Positions 1-7,391 are shown, counted from the stretch's first letter. The stretch is 17,545 nt of DNA from Planctomycetaceae bacterium (GCA_005239585.1 SBBU01000170.1:1-17545), one strand, 5' to 3'. A program made the numbers and translations. The notes: generated from the letters alone by a model not told the origin.

Positions 1-27
1 CCCGTTCTTTACCCCCTCTTTGCGCAT
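1..27 (-). CDS. Possible start of a minus-strand gene cut by the left edge
   Basis: Reading the minus strand from 27 there is an ATG followed by eight open codons (M R K E G V K N G) running off the window. A G-rich Shine-Dalgarno-like run (GAGGGGG, about 34-40) lies roughly 6 nt upstream, and a good promoter-like pair (TTGACA at 79-84, TATAAC at 57-62) precedes it. Nine codons are too few to identify any product. The claim rests only on ribosome-site spacing and promoter position, so this may be chance. Confidence 0.3.
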
Positions 28-56
28 AACTTTCCCCCTCTAATCTTCTTTATTAT

Positions 57-84
57 GTTATAACTCGTAGATTTTTCTTGTCAA
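57..84 (-). promoter_or_regulatory. Putative sigma-70-type promoter at the 3' end of the GH127 gene
   Basis: On the minus strand a perfect -35 TTGACA (79-84) is followed after 16 nt by TATAAC (57-62). Transcription from here would start near 50 and give a leader of about 20 nt, with a G-rich ribosome site before the ATG at 27. The -35 box lies just past the GH127 stop codon (87-89). Seen by eye only; no transcription evidence. Confidence 0.4.
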
Positions 85-86
85 GT

Positions 87-2435
87 TCAACAACGCCGAT
101 CAAACTTGACTTTATTAAACTGATTGAGTTTGATTCCGTACTCTGTCGCGCCATTTACCTCCTTCCACGATTTCTCATTATGATAAAAGAGCTTCCAGGA
201 CTCGGGGAGATTAACTTTTCGATGAGCTTTATCGCTATACCAATAGATCTCACATGATGAGATTGTTCTCTGAGAATCAAATTCGTATGTGATCCACTCT
301 GTTGTCCCACGATGATCTCCCCATGTAAATCTTGGGCATTGTACATCAGTGGAAGCCCGCGGTACTAGACCATCACTTGGCGCAAATATATCATCATGCA
401 CATGAGAGGCTTGATGCCTCGGTAAAGGCAGTTCAGGCCAGTCATTGGCATCTGGCCCATTTCCTATGATTGGGAAAGAAGTAATTCTCAACCTTGCACA
501 GCCCATTGGAATCAATATGATGTCCTCCTCTGGTTGATCGCTTTTAATCGGGCTCTTGTGGAGCTTGCCGACTGTATTGTTAAAGACCTTCCAGTTTGGG
601 ATCCTCTTGCCCTTTGTGTGAATTTCAATATGTGCGTTTTCAATCGTGAATGGCTGATCAGCAACCCGCTTTTTTTTGACCACCTTGAAAGATAAAGATG
701 GATCCTTGTGGTTAATAATCAATCCATAATTCCATGGAGTTGTAGGAAAGACCTCAAATGTTGGCCACTTGTCGCTCCCTTCATACCGAGTCCACTTGGC
801 ACCTATCTTGAGAGAGTATGACAAAGGGCCCCTATGCACTGATACAGAGTTTCCAATCTTTTCCCATACTGTGACGCCAAGCTTCATAGGCAGATCAAGG
901 CGCACCTTGTCACCCGCCTTCCATTGCCTTTTAATAGTAACCCATTTTCCGGTCGATCCCTTTGTGTCAACCTCATGTTCATTCACAGAAATCTTTGGAC
1001 TCGAACACCAAGACGGTATGCGCAATGCCAAAGGAAATGAGACAGACTCTTTACAGTTCATCGTGAAATTGACTCTCTCGTCGAATGGATAATCTGTTTC
1101 TTCCAGTATAGTGATCGTTGAGCCATCTGCCACCTTTGCTGTGACCTCACATGGGGCAAATAGCGCTGCAGCGAGACCATTTCCTTGTGTGGCAACCCAT
1201 AGGTGTTCAGCATAGTAAGGCCAGCCTTGAGCTACATTGTGCTGACAACAACGATACCACCATGGACTGAATGGCAGCAACAGGAACTGATTTTGAAAAT
1301 TGTGATTCTCATTCCTATCACACTGAACCAGATTCGGCGCAGTAAGATAGTGTAAACTCTTCATGTCTGGAGACATGGCAGCCGGTAGGGAATTAAATGC
1401 AATTGTCTCGGTGCGGTCAGCATAGGCCGGTTCACCTGTAATCTTTAACAGCGATTCGAAACTATTCATAAACTCTACCATCGAGCATGTCTCTGCAGCC
1501 TGACACGGGTCTATGGCACCCTTGCGACATATTTCATCAGCGGCAAACATCCCGCCAGAGCACTGACCGAATTCATCAATGACAGTCTTGTAGTTCCGTT
1601 CTACAGCACTCAAATGTTTTGAATCCTTTGAATACTGATAAAAGACCGCTGGTTGGCGAATCCCCATGCAAATATCAACACCATGGTTTGATGCTACACC
1701 CTCAGTCCAGTTACTTGTGGATTCAAAGACAACCTTTGCAAGTTCAAGCAACGAGGCATCACCAGTTCTATTGTATAGCCAGTAAATGCTCTCAAGGTTT
1801 TCACCTGCGCGCATTTTTTGCCAGTGGCCGCGCTTATCACCTTTGAAGAGTTTGTCACGCGGAATCTTTGACTGATAATCAAAATATTTCTTCATAAAGC
1901 TAAGCACCGCCTTGTCCTCTGTTGCCTCATAGTAAGACTGCACAGCGAAGAGCATGACCATGTTAGGCCAAAGGTCGTTGGCTTTTTTGTTCTCAGGCGG
2001 ACCGAAATATCCATCCTCTTGCTGTGTCTTCATAACCGCCTTGACCCAATCGTGCGCATTGTTGGTAATCCTCTTGTCTTTCAGCACATATCCAAGATCG
2101 CCAAATCCCTTGAGCCAGTATGGAACTTCCTCCCAACCTTCTCCCTTGCCCGTGAACCACCCGCTATCTTTCTTGCAGGCACGGCTAAGCTCAGACAGAT
2201 TTCCCACCATGCCATCAGCCAACAGCCTGAGCTGTGTACCGAGCCATCCTTTGGGTGTAATACTCCCTATCTTAAGCTTCATGAGCGGACTAGGGATCAA
2301 AGGCTCTCGATTAGAGACATGATGAGTATTTCCTCCACCAGATGGCAATCCAATAGAGACTTGATCCTGTGATGCAGCGCCAATATGGAGGACACAAACA
2401 AGAGAGAAAAAAAGCGCTACTCTTTTTAAATTCAT
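87..2435 (-). CDS. Secreted GH127-family (DUF1680) beta-L-arabinofuranosidase-like glycosidase
   Basis: A protein of 782 residues with an N-terminal signal peptide (basic MNLKR, then a hydrophobic run ending near AAS at 20-22), so probably exported. The body matches the GH127/DUF1680 fold: an (alpha/alpha)6 barrel followed by beta-sandwich domains. The family's zinc-thiolate site is visible as E315-T-C317 and the adjacent pair C396-C397 (in WYRCC). In characterised GH127 enzymes one cysteine of that pair is the nucleophile and a Glu about 15 residues before ETC is the acid/base; E301 or D300 is the candidate here. Family members remove beta-L-arabinofuranose from glycans, but substrate cannot be read from sequence. 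Residues about 690-780 (from FTWGDHRGTTEW) form a galactose-binding-like C-terminal module that ends abruptly at KFDRRC, short of where relatives usually finish. It has its own promoter and no transporter beside it. Family call is firm; substrate is not. Confidence 0.88.
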   Translation of the reverse strand: MNLKRVALFFSLVCVLHIGAASQDQVSIGLPSGGGNTHHVSNREPLIPSPLMKLKIGSITPKGWLGTQLRLLADGMVGNLSELSRACKKDSGWFTGKGEGWEEVPYWLKGFGDLGYVLKDKRITNNAHDWVKAVMKTQQEDGYFGPPENKKANDLWPNMVMLFAVQSYYEATEDKAVLSFMKKYFDYQSKIPRDKLFKGDKRGHWQKMRAGENLESIYWLYNRTGDASLLELAKVVFESTSNWTEGVASNHGVDICMGIRQPAVFYQYSKDSKHLSAVERNYKTVIDEFGQCSGGMFAADEICRKGAIDPCQAAETCSMVEFMNSFESLLKITGEPAYADRTETIAFNSLPAAMSPDMKSLHYLTAPNLVQCDRNENHNFQNQFLLLPFSPWWYRCCQHNVAQGWPYYAEHLWVATQGNGLAAALFAPCEVTAKVADGSTITILEETDYPFDERVNFTMNCKESVSFPLALRIPSWCSSPKISVNEHEVDTKGSTGKWVTIKRQWKAGDKVRLDLPMKLGVTVWEKIGNSVSVHRGPLSYSLKIGAKWTRYEGSDKWPTFEVFPTTPWNYGLIINHKDPSLSFKVVKKKRVADQPFTIENAHIEIHTKGKRIPNWKVFNNTVGKLHKSPIKSDQPEEDIILIPMGCARLRITSFPIIGNGPDANDWPELPLPRHQASHVHDDIFAPSDGLVPRASTDVQCPRFTWGDHRGTTEWITYEFDSQRTISSCEIYWYSDKAHRKVNLPESWKLFYHNEKSWKEVNGATEYGIKLNQFNKVKFDRRC

Positions 2436-2444
2436 TTTGTCTAA

Positions 2445-2473
2445 ATTATGATTTGATGCAGTAACCTTGTCAA
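2445..2473 (-). promoter_or_regulatory. Promoter of the GH127 gene, predicted leaderless
   Basis: On the minus strand there is a perfect TTGACA (2468-2473), a 17-nt spacer and CATAAT (2445-2450, five of six consensus bases). Only 9 nt separate the -10 box from the ATG at 2435, so a start 6-7 nt downstream of the -10 leaves about 2-3 nt of leader. No Shine-Dalgarno sequence is present. It sits back-to-back with the plus-strand promoter at 2479-2507. Confidence 0.6.
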
Positions 2474-2478
2474 TCAGT

Positions 2479-2507
2479 TTGATTTTCCAAAGAGTTGCAA
2501 GTAGGAT
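2479..2507 (+). promoter_or_regulatory. Putative promoter of the cyclodeaminase-to-glycosyltransferase operon
   Basis: TTGATT (2479-2484), a 17-nt spacer and TAGGAT (2502-2507), with the ATG at 2516 only 8 nt beyond the -10. The spacing mirrors the divergent promoter of the GH127 gene; the two -35 boxes are 5 nt apart. The AGGA inside the -10 box could alternatively act as a Shine-Dalgarno sequence for the same ATG at about 9 nt, so the promoter and ribosome-site readings compete. Confidence 0.4.
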
Positions 2508-2515
2508 TCCCGATA

Positions 2516-3088
2516 ATGACTATAGCTGAATTTCTGGATTCGCTCGCCGCCAAGACTCCAACACCCGGTGGAGGATCGGCCTCTGCCTTGTGCGGATCTA
2601 TAGGAGTTTCCCTAGGAGTTATGGTTGCGCGCTACTCCGACAGTCCTACAGAGGGTTCACTTCTTGAGGCAAAGACAAGACTCTATCCAATAATTGAAGA
2701 GGACGCTGCTGCTTATGATCAAGTCAAAAAAGCATTAAAGATGCCCAAGGGGGAGGAGCGGACAGCAAGACTCCAAGAGACCCTTGTGGGGGCATCTAAA
2801 GTCCCATTCAGAGGCATGGAGATCGCGGCAAGCGCGCTGACAGCATTGCGCAGTCTATCTGATAACTTTAACCAAAATCTCGTGACAGACCTCTTGGCAG
2901 CTTGCGATCTTGTAATGACAGCAATAAATGGGTTCAGTTATAACGTCCTTATTAATGTGAAGGGCATTAAAGATCAGGCATTCTGCAAGAAGATGACAGA
3001 TAGTGTAGAAAACTTGATTGTAAAAACGGGCGCTGATGCGCAATTTATCAAGGAAAAGCTCAAGGGTTTTCTACAAAAATCGCAGTGA
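2516..3088 (+). CDS. Cyclodeaminase / methenyltetrahydrofolate cyclohydrolase-like protein (FTCD C-terminal family)
   Basis: A 190-residue all-helical protein of the family formed by the C-terminal domain of formiminotransferase-cyclodeaminase, whose free-standing members include FchA methenyl-THF cyclohydrolase. The diagnostic glycine-rich motif TPTPGGGSASAL lies at residues 14-25, the EEDAAAY segment at 61-67, and the conserved Asn/Asp stretch NQNLVTDLLAA at 119-129. Length fits a stand-alone enzyme. Expected role is one-carbon folate chemistry in the cytoplasm, though deaminase and cyclohydrolase activities cannot be separated from sequence. A TTG at 2495 would add seven residues, but ATG 2516 is preferred: it begins exactly where family members begin (MTIAEFLDSL) and is properly placed behind AGGA and the promoter. 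The stop overlaps the GTG of the next gene. First gene of the plus-strand operon. Confidence 0.82.
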   Translation: MTIAEFLDSLAAKTPTPGGGSASALCGSIGVSLGVMVARYSDSPTEGSLLEAKTRLYPIIEEDAAAYDQVKKALKMPKGEERTARLQETLVGASKVPFRGMEIAASALTALRSLSDNFNQNLVTDLLAACDLVMTAINGFSYNVLINVKGIKDQAFCKKMTDSVENLIVKTGADAQFIKEKLKGFLQKSQ

Positions 3089-3258
3089 CACAAAGGCCTT
3101 TTATAGGAATGCATTACAAGTGCTGCAATGTTTATCAAAGGGTTTATCTTAACAAGGAAAAAACGGCATTTGTCGGACACTGCCCGAAATGCATGGCAAA
3201 AGTCGAAGTCAAGGTCGATCCAAAGGGAAGCCCATCAAAGTTTTTCAATGCGGAATAG
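3085..3258 (+). CDS. Small zinc-ribbon protein (RPFIG / CC...CPKC type)
   Basis: A 57-residue gene, easily missed because of its size and because a longer reading frame runs over it. It starts with a GTG whose TGA overlap (GTGA, 3085-3088) couples it to the cyclodeaminase stop; an internal ATG at 3109 is an alternative start giving 49 residues. From the GTG, the protein reads RPFIG (4-8), then a zinc-ribbon-like pair of knuckles: C13-C14 and C33-P-K-C36, and ends near SKFFNAE. The segment between (VYLNKEKTAFVGHCPKC) resembles a small protein family I recall in Planctomycetes, with RPF, CC, CPxC and RFF signatures; that recollection was not checked. The four cysteines should bind one Zn2+. Function unknown; the operon links it to folate chemistry and NAD(P)HX repair. 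Its last 11 nt overlap the ATG of the lipoprotein. Confidence 0.7.
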   Translation: MTQRPFIGMHYKCCNVYQRVYLNKEKTAFVGHCPKCMAKVEVKVDPKGSPSKFFNAE

Positions 3259-4288
3259 GACAATCTATTTGACTGCCGCCTCACTTGCGCTCTCGCTTGT
3301 GCTTTCCTGCAACACGAATCCAAGACCTGATGACAAGAACAATTTCAAATTCAATCCAAAGGAAATTGAGTACACTACAAAGTTCAAGACCTACATAGAT
3401 GCCCTGCTCTTATTCCTGAGCAATGACCCCAGCGACTGGCACATGGCGAAAAACAAGATAATTGAGCTCAATTTTTACCTATGCGTTGATGAGCCTGATC
3501 TCATCAAACAGGCCGACTCATCAGCAGATGCCCGAAAAGAGCTTGGAAGGAGAGGAAAGATCATACACCTTATTTCCCTCTTTATGAAAATGGACACATC
3601 ATCGTGGGACAAGGCGAGAAAAGAGCTTCTCACCCTTGGCAACGATGCCAAGGCCCTGCTTGAGAATACGCTCTTCAATGCCCTGCTCTATGAGGAAAGA
3701 AGGATGATATGGCCGGAGATACGGAGACAGCTCGTACAATTGCAGGCCATAAAATCCGCAATCGAGACAGCGACTCTCTTTATAAATCGCGCACCACCAT
3801 ATGCTATCTTTTGGAAAGATTCAGAAGGGCTCACCCAATTACTGCTCTTAACACTGGAACTTGACCAGCATGAATTCTTTATCAAGACATCATCAAGCCC
3901 AAACAAAAATGTCAGGAAATCTGTAACCTATGCCGCCGCTGGCAAAGACCAATACATGGGACTCCTAAAGGGATATCTGCTTAAAGACCCGGAAATAGAG
4001 GTTAGGAATACAGTAGTAATCGCAATGGGAAGGGTAAAATCTAAAGAATATGTGAAACTCCTCATTGAGGCAAGCAAGCAGGAGCAGGACGAATTCATCT
4101 TAAAAGACATTGCCTACTCGTTGGGAGAACAGCGCGATAAAGATGCAATAGCAAGGCTAATTGAGCTCTTGGATAACCCAAGCTATGACATTGTAGATGT
4201 AGTAATCATCGCCCTTTACAAAATTACTGGACATAAACACAGGACGCCATTAGAATGGAAGTCCTGGTGGAAAAACGAGAAGAAATAA
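3248..4288 (+). CDS. HEAT-repeat lipoprotein
   Basis: Starting at ATG 3248 gives 346 residues with a clear lipoprotein signal: basic MRNR, a hydrophobic core, and the lipobox LVLSC with Cys21 as the lipidated residue. A frame-open ATG at 3128 would add 40 residues without signal character and would overlap the zinc-ribbon gene in another frame, so it is rejected. The region about 30-210 is helical with no recognised domain. About residues 215-325 hold HEAT-like helical repeats (PNKNVRKSVTYAAAG, DPEIEVRNTVVIAMGRVK, DEFILKDIAYSLGE, NPSYDIVDVVIIALYKITG). The C-terminus ends with ITG ... WKSWW, a motif also in the gene at 9428. Likely an envelope-anchored scaffold or interaction protein; no enzyme motif is visible. 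It overlaps nnrE by 34 nt. Confidence 0.75.
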   Translation: MRNRTIYLTAASLALSLVLSCNTNPRPDDKNNFKFNPKEIEYTTKFKTYIDALLLFLSNDPSDWHMAKNKIIELNFYLCVDEPDLIKQADSSADARKELGRRGKIIHLISLFMKMDTSSWDKARKELLTLGNDAKALLENTLFNALLYEERRMIWPEIRRQLVQLQAIKSAIETATLFINRAPPYAIFWKDSEGLTQLLLLTLELDQHEFFIKTSSSPNKNVRKSVTYAAAGKDQYMGLLKGYLLKDPEIEVRNTVVIAMGRVKSKEYVKLLIEASKQEQDEFILKDIAYSLGEQRDKDAIARLIELLDNPSYDIVDVVIIALYKITGHKHRTPLEWKSWWKNEKK

Positions 4289-4950
4289 CATATGTCTCCC
4301 GCGAAGAGATGCAGGAGATAGACCGCCAAGCAATCGAACAACACGGCATCCCAAGCCTCACACTAATGGAAAATGCAGGCAAAGCCATAGCAGAAGAAGT
4401 GAAGAAGAGCTATAAAACCAGCTGTCCTATAATCGTTGTGTGCGGTAAAGGAAAAAACGGCGGCGATGGGATTGTTGCTGCTCGACACCTTTATGAATTA
4501 AACTATAAGATAATTATCCTTTGGACTTGCATGCGATGTGAGCTAGACTCTAAATCAGACACATTCATAAACATGACAAGGATCGACAAAATATCCGCAA
4601 TAATAACTCATGAAAATGGTAATCTTTCAAAAATTCTACAGACCGTAGGTCAAAAAGGTGTTCTCATAGATGCTATCCTCGGGATAGGACTAGACAGAGA
4701 TGTAAACGGTAAAATCCAAGATATCATTGTCGAAATAAACAACCTCTCTGGCACACGGTTCGATGTCATCGCAGCAGATATCCCATCAGGTCTTGATGCC
4801 GACACGGGGCTTCCAAGACCAGTTGCAGTCAAGTGCAAAAAGACTGTGACAATGGGATTTCCAAAGCTTGCCTTTAAAAATCCAGACGCAAAGATTTACA
4901 CAGGAGAGGTAATCGTAGCAGATATTGGCCTTCCAAAGGAGCTCAATTGA
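4255..4950 (+). CDS. nnrE: NAD(P)H-hydrate epimerase (YjeF N-terminal domain)
   Basis: About 231 residues, the normal size for the epimerase domain alone. NnrE interconverts the R and S forms of hydrated NAD(P)H (NADHX/NADPHX) so that the partner dehydratase NnrD can restore the cofactor. Visible hallmarks are MENAG (38-42), the dinucleotide-type loop GKGKNGGDG (64-72), the catalytic-region Asp in DAILGIGL (139-146), and DIPSGLDADTG (175-185). No NnrD domain is fused or adjacent in this window, so the dehydratase must be elsewhere. The ATG at 4255 lies inside the previous gene; a GTG at 4267 is another possible start, and homology really begins near ITYVSREEM. The stop TGA overlaps the TTG start of the next gene. 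Cytoplasmic, constitutive metabolite-repair function expected. Confidence 0.88.
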   Translation: MEVLVEKREEITYVSREEMQEIDRQAIEQHGIPSLTLMENAGKAIAEEVKKSYKTSCPIIVVCGKGKNGGDGIVAARHLYELNYKIIILWTCMRCELDSKSDTFINMTRIDKISAIITHENGNLSKILQTVGQKGVLIDAILGIGLDRDVNGKIQDIIVEINNLSGTRFDVIAADIPSGLDADTGLPRPVAVKCKKTVTMGFPKLAFKNPDAKIYTGEVIVADIGLPKELN

Positions 4951-6179
4951 AGATTCTCATTTTATCTGTAGGAATTGGCTCAGGGCACAATCGGGCATCA
5001 GATGCGCTTCACAAGGCATGTAAGCTCTACTTCAACAATGTCGAGTCCAAGTGGGTAGATACTCTCAAATACACCCCCGGAATATTTCGAATTCTCTATG
5101 CCGACTCGTATATGCTCTACACAAACAAGACTCCACTCGTATGGAACATTATTTATCAGCTCGCTATAAACAAGGCGGGTGAACCTCTAAAAGAACTGGC
5201 AAAGGCATTCGATCAGGTAGCCTTCCCCGGGGTAAAGAGAATGATCAATAACTTCCAGCCAGATGCTGTAATCTGCACACATTTTTTTCCGGCAAATATC
5301 ATACTCACACAAAAGGGAGGGAAACGTTCCAGACTCCCTGTTTATGTTGTTATAACAGACTATGATGCTCACGTGTTCCACATAAATCATGATGCAACAG
5401 GTTATTTTGTCGGATCTGAACAGGTCAAGTCGCTTCTTGCAAATCACGGCTACCCTAAGGAGAAGATTTCAGTAACTGGGATCCCTATAGATCCGCAATT
5501 TTCACAATACAAAGATATCTCACAACTAAAGGCATCCTTTGGGCTGCGGAATGATATCCCGACCATTCTCTTTACAAGCGGAGGCTATGGGGCTCATCAC
5601 ATGAGAGAAGCACTTGGTCACATCCTTCGGATCGAGAGAGATTTTCAGCTTCTGATGATAGCTGGTCGAAATAAAAAGATTCAAGCAGAAATGCAGCAAG
5701 TTGCACGAAATGACAAGAGGATTCACATCTATGGCTTTGTAAACAACATGCATGACTTTATGAAGGTTTCAGACTTTATTGTTGCAAAATCTGGAGGATT
5801 AACTGTTGCAGAATCGATCGCCTCTAATCTTCCCATGGTTATACACTCGCCAACACCGGGGCATGAGGAGCGCAACTGCGATTTTCTCTTGGAAAGCGGG
5901 GCAGCCATCAAGGCACAGTCATTTGATTTGCTCGACTATAAGATCAGGCTCCTCTTGGATCATCCAGAGAAATTACAGACGATGCGAGATCGAATGCGCA
6001 ATATCTCACAACCTGAACCAGCAAAAGAAATAATTAAGCAAATAATCGGCAGTTCGCCGGGCGAGATAGTCGAGAAGTACAGTGTCCATGTCAGGCAAGG
6101 GAAAAGTTTCAGCAGTCTAGACAGGCAGGTTAGCAAAGACCAGAAAACACAAAGAAAACAAGCCAAGCCCGCGCGCTAA
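4947..6179 (+). CDS. GT28-type diacylglycerol glycosyltransferase (MGDG synthase/UgtP-like), copy 1
   Basis: A 410-residue two-domain GT-B enzyme. The N-terminal domain starts with ILILSVGIGSGHNRAS (residues 3-18), the GxGHxxA acceptor/membrane motif of the MGDG synthase family; the C-terminal half has GIPIDP (178-183), SGGYG (211-215), KSGGLTVAES (281-290) and PGHEERN (304-310), the UDP-sugar-binding pattern of MurG-like enzymes. Relatives move a hexose from a UDP-sugar to diacylglycerol at the inner face of the membrane, making glycolipids. The start is TTG 4947, fixed by a strong Shine-Dalgarno AAAGGAG (4935-4941) and by TTGA overlap with the nnrE stop. It is a paralogue of the next gene: 44 of the first 71 residues are identical by hand count. 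It has an extra basic tail (about 370-410) absent from copy 2. Sugar and lipid acceptor are not deducible. Confidence 0.8.
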   Translation: MKILILSVGIGSGHNRASDALHKACKLYFNNVESKWVDTLKYTPGIFRILYADSYMLYTNKTPLVWNIIYQLAINKAGEPLKELAKAFDQVAFPGVKRMINNFQPDAVICTHFFPANIILTQKGGKRSRLPVYVVITDYDAHVFHINHDATGYFVGSEQVKSLLANHGYPKEKISVTGIPIDPQFSQYKDISQLKASFGLRNDIPTILFTSGGYGAHHMREALGHILRIERDFQLLMIAGRNKKIQAEMQQVARNDKRIHIYGFVNNMHDFMKVSDFIVAKSGGLTVAESIASNLPMVIHSPTPGHEERNCDFLLESGAAIKAQSFDLLDYKIRLLLDHPEKLQTMRDRMRNISQPEPAKEIIKQIIGSSPGEIVEKYSVHVRQGKSFSSLDRQVSKDQKTQRKQAKPAR

Positions 6180-6244
6180 ATACATCTCTACACTTTTTGA
6201 TCGAGTGAATGGCAATATCTCTTAAAACACGTTAGAATAAAAGT

Positions 6245-7369
6245 GTGAGAATTCTAATTCTTTCAGCCGGGGCAGGCGCAGGGCACAACCGGGCGGCAGA
6301 TGCCCTTGACAAGGCATGCAAGCTTCATTTCAGCAGCATTGAATCTAAATGGGAAGACGTGTTAAATTACTCACCTAGACTTTTCCGAGTCGTTTACGCA
6401 GATAGCTACAGCTTTCTATCAAACAGAACTCCTATCATCTGGGGAATTCTATATCAGGTGACTGACAAGAAAGAGAAGGAAAATTCAGTAGATTTATCGA
6501 AAGTCATCAATCAATTTGCCTACAACCGCATAATGAAAATGGTAAATGATTATAAACCCGATGTAGTTATCTGTACTCACTTCTTGCCCGCAAACGTCTT
6601 ACTTAAACCCAGAGGAGGCAAGGTCCCCAAACTACCAGTTTACGTCATTGTAACCGACTATACCGCACATCCCCTTTGGCTAAACCGCGACGCAACAGGT
6701 TATTTTGTAGCTTCAGAAGAACTCAAGTGGCTTCTTATGAAACGCAATTATCCGGGACACAAGATTACAATAACCGGAATCCCTATAGATCCGCCTTTCT
6801 ACCAAAACAGTCATAATATCCAACAACTTCGAACTACGCTCAACCTAAGAAACGACACACCTGTTATCCTGTTCACAATGGGTGGACATGGAGCGAACCT
6901 GATGAAGGATGGCCTGATGAATATATTGCGTATAAACAAAAAATTTCAGCTGGTTGTAATCGCTGGCAAAAATAAAAGGATCCAGACTGAGATGGAGCAA
7001 ATAGCTGCTAAGGACAATCGAGTTCATATACGCGGATTTATAACAAACATGCAGGACTATATGAGGGCATCCGATTTTGTCATTTCAAGGGCAGGTGGGC
7101 AGACAGTAACTGAAGCACTCGCAGCTAACCTGCCAATGATCATCTTTTCACCCATCCCGGGCCAGGAAGAAGCCAACACTGACTTTATCCTTGAAAGCGG
7201 GGTAGCAGTCAAGGCCCCTTCCCTTGATGTGCTTGATTATAAGATTAGAACTTTGCTTGATCATCCAGAAAGATTAAAAACGATGCGCCAGGAGATAGGC
7301 AAGATCTACATCCCTGAATCTGGCAGGAAAATAATCGAGCATGCCGTAGAACACATTAATGGCAAATGA
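6245..7369 (+). CDS. GT28-type diacylglycerol glycosyltransferase (MGDG synthase/UgtP-like), copy 2
   Basis: A 374-residue paralogue of the upstream gene, colinear almost without gaps to residue 190 and sharing GAGAGHNRAA, GIPIDP, GGHG and PGQEEAN. The sugar-donor loop differs from copy 1: S-R-A-G-G-Q-T at 281-287 versus A-K-S-G-G-L-T at 280-286 there, so the two may use different sugars or acceptors. One could add a second sugar to the product of the other; this is inference from tandem placement. The start is GTG at 6245, chosen because it aligns with the first residue of copy 1 (RILILSAGAG). No Shine-Dalgarno is seen; a weak -10-like TAGAAT (6233-6238) lies 6 nt upstream, so it may have its own leaderless transcript besides operon read-through. 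It ends 22 nt before the convergent thiolase gene. Confidence 0.8.
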   Translation: MRILILSAGAGAGHNRAADALDKACKLHFSSIESKWEDVLNYSPRLFRVVYADSYSFLSNRTPIIWGILYQVTDKKEKENSVDLSKVINQFAYNRIMKMVNDYKPDVVICTHFLPANVLLKPRGGKVPKLPVYVIVTDYTAHPLWLNRDATGYFVASEELKWLLMKRNYPGHKITITGIPIDPPFYQNSHNIQQLRTTLNLRNDTPVILFTMGGHGANLMKDGLMNILRINKKFQLVVIAGKNKRIQTEMEQIAAKDNRVHIRGFITNMQDYMRASDFVISRAGGQTVTEALAANLPMIIFSPIPGQEEANTDFILESGVAVKAPSLDVLDYKIRTLLDHPERLKTMRQEIGKIYIPESGRKIIEHAVEHINGK

Positions 7370-7391
7370 CCGATTCCTAACTTTCGATTTG

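Noticed and set aside
1954..2372. Antisense frames of about 120 codons over the GH127 gene
   Set aside because: They overlap a well-supported gene, lack motifs and start signals, and look like compositional shadows.
2495..2515. TTG start for the cyclodeaminase seven codons upstream
   Set aside because: It has no ribosome site and lies inside the putative promoter; family homology begins at the ATG at 2516.
3128..3247. Forty-residue N-terminal extension of the HEAT lipoprotein (ATG 3128)
   Set aside because: It lacks signal-peptide character, would bury the lipobox 60 residues in, and covers the zinc-ribbon gene in another frame. ATG 3248 gives a proper lipoprotein signal.
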